Assembly (NCBI GenBank): GCA_019843655.1
Contig: JACDQD010000005.1
Span: forward strand, 13,047,575 to 13,111,574
From: Lethocerus indicus
Lineage: Eukaryota; Arthropoda; Insecta; Hemiptera; Belostomatidae
DNA: 64,000 bases
Direction: 5' to 3'
Shown in pieces: positions 63,781 to 64,000 of this stretch; position 1 is the first letter of the stretch; every line of letters begins with the position of its first letter. The position numbers and the translations under genes were made by a program. The notes under the pieces were generated by a model. That model was not told the origin of the DNA and searched no databases. It was given only the letters and a program-made list of their open reading frames with translations.

Positions 63781-64000
63781 CAGTGTTTCTTAACCTTTTA
63801 AGTGACCCACACTCCTTTAAATCTGAAAATAGGTCTACGCACCCCAATGAAAAAGTGTCTCGATTTTTTGTGATTTAAAACAGAAAATACATTTTTTTGC
63901 AAATTTGTTGTTTATTTAAAAAAATTGTACATTTTATATATCACATACAAAACAATATTATTTTCATTAATGACTAGACTGTTGTTGCTTGTTTATTATA
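63781..64000 (+). mobile_element. hAT-like transposon or MITE, 5' end (runs out of window)
   Basis: The sequence begins cagtgtttcttaacctttt, the CAGTGTTTCTCAACC-type terminus common to many animal hAT elements, followed by gtgacccacactcc, as in their subterminal regions. The 8 bases just before it (63773-63780, ctctagac) match the nTCTAGAn target-duplication preference of hAT elements. The other end lies beyond the window. Confidence 0.6.

Overview
The window is arthropod nuclear DNA, most probably from an insect; the order cannot be resolved by eye. The reasons are split genes with GT-AG introns, long (TA)n tracts, a recognisable insect-type centrosomin gene, a hAT-type transposon end, and retroelement remnants that carry hammerhead-ribozyme-like motifs. 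There are no bacterial or viral operons, rRNA genes, convincing tRNA genes or CRISPR arrays.

Region 1 (1-22.6 kb, very AT-rich and CpG-poor by eye) holds one plus-strand gene, the centrosomin (Cnn) / CDK5RAP2 homologue. The first exon or exons lie upstream of the window. I could chain 17 exons by reading-frame and splice-phase bookkeeping, from the CM1 motif (232-443) to a CM2-like C terminus and stop codon (21155-21396), followed by a 3' UTR with AATAAA at about 22549. The chain is phase-consistent and gives about 1572 residues, almost all coiled coil. It has one anomaly: exon 14 (19175-19396) is broken by what looks like one missing G at about 19203, or else uses a downstream splice acceptor. 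Exon 15 is the least certain.

Region 2 (about 22.8-36.8 kb) changes abruptly to higher GC and normal or high CpG, with no convincing coding sequence. It contains a mobile-looking element built of a 70-bp tandem repeat (28964-30006, 14 copies), bounded by inverted repeats.

Region 3 (36.8 kb to the end) begins with a short plus-strand first coding exon (36837-36962) encoding a signal peptide. The rest of the window is probably that gene's large first intron and regulatory DNA, although no second exon can be identified. It contains a second copy of the 70-bp-repeat element (40126-40986), two inverted copies of a roughly 290-bp repeat (41156-41448 and 60086-60380), and a hAT-like 5' end with a good 8-bp duplication candidate (63781 onward). 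The 60-kb copy of the 290-bp repeat carries a near-complete hammerhead ribozyme core of the type known from Penelope-like elements and retrozymes. Several further decayed hammerhead-like motifs are scattered between 32 and 58 kb.

Functionally, the only gene with a clear role is centrosomin, the pericentriolar scaffold protein. The second gene is secreted or membrane-bound but unidentified. The most unusual content is the pair of satellite-bearing mobile elements and the hammerhead-bearing repeats.
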